The translations under genes were made by a program, and so were the position numbers. This document shows positions 62,614 to 64,000 of a stretch of DNA of 64,000 nucleotides, piece after piece. Below the pieces are notes generated by a model, which worked only from the letters and a program-made list of their open reading frames with translations, ran no database searches and was not told the origin of the DNA. Source of the stretch: Streptomyces puniciscabiei (GTDB taxonomy: Bacteria; Actinomycetota; Actinomycetes; Streptomycetales; Streptomycetaceae); the NCBI RefSeq assembly GCF_006715785.1, contig NZ_VFNX01000001.1, forward strand, positions 4,878,001 to 4,942,000. The letters are read 5' to 3'. How positions within the stretch are numbered: the first letter of the stretch is position 1; every line of letters starts with the position of its first letter.

Positions 62614-62911
62614 AACCGGGGGATGCGTCTTGGTCTGATCGCCCGTCAGAAGGGCATGGGGCCAAGGCGGTTCGGGATCCGAATGCTCGCGGAAGGCGTG
62701 CGCGGGCGTCCGGCGTGCGGCGTCCGGCGTGCGGCGTTTTCCCGGGCGGAGCCGCGAGCGGAACCGGAGTCATGGCCAAAAGTTGAACTTGCAAGCAGTG
62801 GTTAGGTGCCCCTAACCTGTGGTCCTCGTTCGGTACCGCCGCTCCCCCCATGACCGGCCACGTGGACGTCCCCGGCCGGTCCGACCGACACCGAAGAGGA
62901 GAACCCCCCTC
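62614..62911. other. Gene-free stretch before the DoxX gene
   Basis: 298 bases. It contains a CGTCCGGCGTGCGG direct repeat (62708-62734 region), a DoxX promoter-side palindrome (62800-62817) and a GAGGAGA ribosome site near 62897. An upstream ATG (62850) opens no recognisable protein. Confidence 0.55.
62802..62820 (+). promoter_or_regulatory. Palindrome resembling a DmdR/IdeR iron box
   Basis: GGTTAGG-TGCC-CCTAACC (62800-62817) is a perfect 7-bp-arm palindrome. Over 62802-62820 it matches the IdeR/DmdR consensus at 13 of 19 positions by eye. A TTGAAC hexamer (62783-62788) lies just upstream. Confidence 0.4.
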
Positions 62912-63367
62912 ATGACCGCACGTCTCAACTCCGCTCAGCCCTATGTCCTCGGCCTCTTCCGCATCGTCGTGGGCCTGCTCTTCGCCGTGCACGGCGCCGC
63001 GTCCCTCTTCGGCGTGCTCGGCGGCGCCGCCGGCACCCAGGGCGGCACCATCCCGGCCGGCACCTGGCCCGGCTGGTACGCGGCCGTGATCCAGCTGGTC
63101 GCCGGCGGCCTGGTGCTCGTCGGCCTCGGCACCCGCGCGGCCGCGCTGATCGCCTCGGGCTCGATGGCGTACGCCTACTTCGACGTGCACCAGCAGGCCG
63201 CCCTGTGGCCCATCCAGAACGGCGGCGAGCTGTCGGTCCTGTTCTGCTGGGCCTTCTTCCTGCTGGTCTTCTCCGGATCCGGCGCCTTCGGGCTGGACCG
63301 GCTCGTCGCCCGCCGCACCGCCGCGGACGGCCGGGCCGCCACCGAGCAGGCCCCGATAGCCGCCTGA
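62912..63367 (+). CDS. DoxX family membrane protein
   Basis: The 151-residue protein has four membrane helices (e.g. VLGLFRIVVGLLFAVHGAAS and VIQLVAGGLVLVGLGTRAA) with the DoxX core RxxxGxxFxxHG and a conserved WPIQNGGELSVLFCW loop. DoxX proteins are linked to redox and thiosulphate metabolism or oxidative stress; in mycobacteria DoxX works with SodA. ATG at 62912 has GAAGAGGAGAA upstream. It is convergent with a Cu/Zn SOD gene, a suggestive pairing. Confidence 0.92.
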   Translation: MTARLNSAQPYVLGLFRIVVGLLFAVHGAASLFGVLGGAAGTQGGTIPAGTWPGWYAAVIQLVAGGLVLVGLGTRAAALIASGSMAYAYFDVHQQAALWPIQNGGELSVLFCWAFFLLVFSGSGAFGLDRLVARRTAADGRAATEQAPIAA

Positions 63368-63373
63368 CCCGGC

Positions 63374-63412
63374 ACGGCGCCCTTCCCCGCCACGAGGGGG
63401 GAAGGGCGCCGT
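63374..63412. terminator. Bidirectional hairpin between DoxX and sodC genes
   Basis: ACGGCGCCCTTCCCC (63374-63388) pairs over 15 bp with GGGGAAGGGCGCCGT (63398-63412), between the two convergent stops. Confidence 0.8.
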
Positions 63413-63436
63413 CCTGTCCGCCGGGGCCGGCGCTGC

Positions 63437-63970
63437 TTACGCCGTTCCGCGGAACGGCACGGTGAAGCAGGCCACCCGGGCCCCCTTGGTGCCGGGCTCG
63501 CTGTGGATCACCACCGAGCCTGCCTCGCCCTTCCGGACGGCCCAGCTGTGCTTGGCGACGGCGGTGCCCTTGCCGCGGGCGTTGGACTTGAAGTCCAGCC
63601 AGATCTCGTTGTCCTTGGTGGTGTGGGCGGCGTCCATGCCGGGCTGGTTCTGGTAGTGCATGCCGGCGGCGGCGGGGTCGGCGCCACAGGCCTTCTGATG
63701 GACGTGGACGCCGAAGAGGTGGTTGGGCTTGACGCCGGACACCGACAGCTCGACGGTCGTGACACCGTTCGGCTTGGTGAGCTGGCGGATCTGGATCCGC
63801 GAGCCCGCCGGGACGAGACCCTGGTCGTACGCCACCGCCTTCGACGTGTGGGAGGCGTTCGGCGGGGAGAACACGCCGAACGTATTCAGCCAGGAGTCGT
63901 TGGCGGTGCTTCCGGTCCCGGTCGCGAACAGGGCTGCGGCGAGGGTGCCCGCGTATATGGCTGCCACCAT
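63437..63970 (-). CDS. sodC: Secreted Cu/Zn superoxide dismutase-like protein
   Basis: A 177-residue exported protein (signal VAAIYAGTLAAALFATG). Copper-ligand segments HLFGVHVHQKACG (two His) and SVVIHSEPG (His) are present; a bridging-His/zinc region is MHYQNQPGMDAAH. Disulphide cysteines lie in KACGAD and ARVACFTV. The enzyme would dismutate extracellular superoxide. ATG at 63970 has AAGG eight bases upstream; a GTG three codons earlier is possible. The core is a little shorter than canonical SodC, so activity is not certain. Confidence 0.85.
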   Translation of the reverse strand: MVAAIYAGTLAAALFATGTGSTANDSWLNTFGVFSPPNASHTSKAVAYDQGLVPAGSRIQIRQLTKPNGVTTVELSVSGVKPNHLFGVHVHQKACGADPAAAGMHYQNQPGMDAAHTTKDNEIWLDFKSNARGKGTAVAKHSWAVRKGEAGSVVIHSEPGTKGARVACFTVPFRGTA

Positions 63971-64000
63971 GATGTGCACCTTTTTCTGCGCTTCTGCGCC

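Overview
The window is a piece of a high-GC actinobacterial chromosome, almost certainly Streptomyces. The evidence is the very high GC content, frequent GTG (and one probable TTG) starts, Tat and lipobox signals, a FasR-fabD-fabH-acpP-fabF fatty-acid locus, an SCO2400-type zinc-ribbon membrane protein, an E1 (aceE) pyruvate dehydrogenase of the homodimeric type, and many DUFs typical of Streptomyces. From memory, gene order from about 7 kb to 57 kb resembles the SCO236x-SCO240x region of S. coelicolor; I could not check this by alignment. No insertion sequence, prophage, rRNA or CRISPR array was seen.

Layout. (1) 1-4.2 kb: an encapsulin/terpenoid module with a family 2B encapsulin carrying a cNMP-binding domain, a 100-residue Pro/Ala-rich ORF where the 2-methylisoborneol (MIB) synthase normally sits, a GPP C2-methyltransferase and an FAD monooxygenase. 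The terpene cyclase catalytic domain is absent. (2) 4.3-7.1 kb: exported intradiol dioxygenase and a PLP aminotransferase with a long Pro/Ala/Gln tail. (3) 7.1-15.7 kb: sugar and sugar-acid utilisation, comprising an exported mutarotase, a ChvE-MmsA-MmsB-type ABC importer, a U32-like protein, a zinc dehydrogenase and a galactonate-dehydratase-like enolase-superfamily enzyme. These form two minus-strand units separated by a strong hairpin, with a related motif in both promoters. (4) 15.9-28.5 kb: SCO2400-family protein, serine hydrolase, Ohr, a MarR/oxidoreductase pair, EI24 protein, a shortened LysR with a Rid protein, a TetR/GH3 beta-glucosidase pair, a membrane protein, a second mutarotase and an SGNH lipoprotein. 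(5) 28.7-34.3 kb: DUF3145 and the essential type II fatty acid synthase cluster with its activator FasR. (6) 34.4-43.9 kb: pirin, serine hydrolase, GNAT, MerR/aldo-keto reductase operon, DUF4429, alpha/beta hydrolase, TetR/MFS exporter pair, DUF4190 and a voltage-type potassium channel. (7) 44.0-48.2 kb: aceE, DUF3052, peroxiredoxin. (8) 48.4-57.3 kb: a Ter (tellurium/stress) island with three TerD-domain proteins, a TerC-like DUF475 membrane protein, a TerA-like protein and a three-gene biosynthetic unit (CitE-like lyase, PRTase-TRSP-StiP fusion, HAD phosphatase). (9) 57.4-64 kb: FmdB-type zinc ribbon, DUF4383, coiled-coil membrane protein, DUF4097 lipoprotein, tRNA-Val(TAC), small hypothetical genes, PanE-like reductase, DoxX and Cu/Zn SOD.

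The two regions most worth a second look are the encapsulin locus that has lost or replaced its cyclase cargo, and the Ter island with its predicted nucleoside-like metabolite pathway. Several regulatory motifs, convergent-gene hairpins and dispersed repeats are also recorded.
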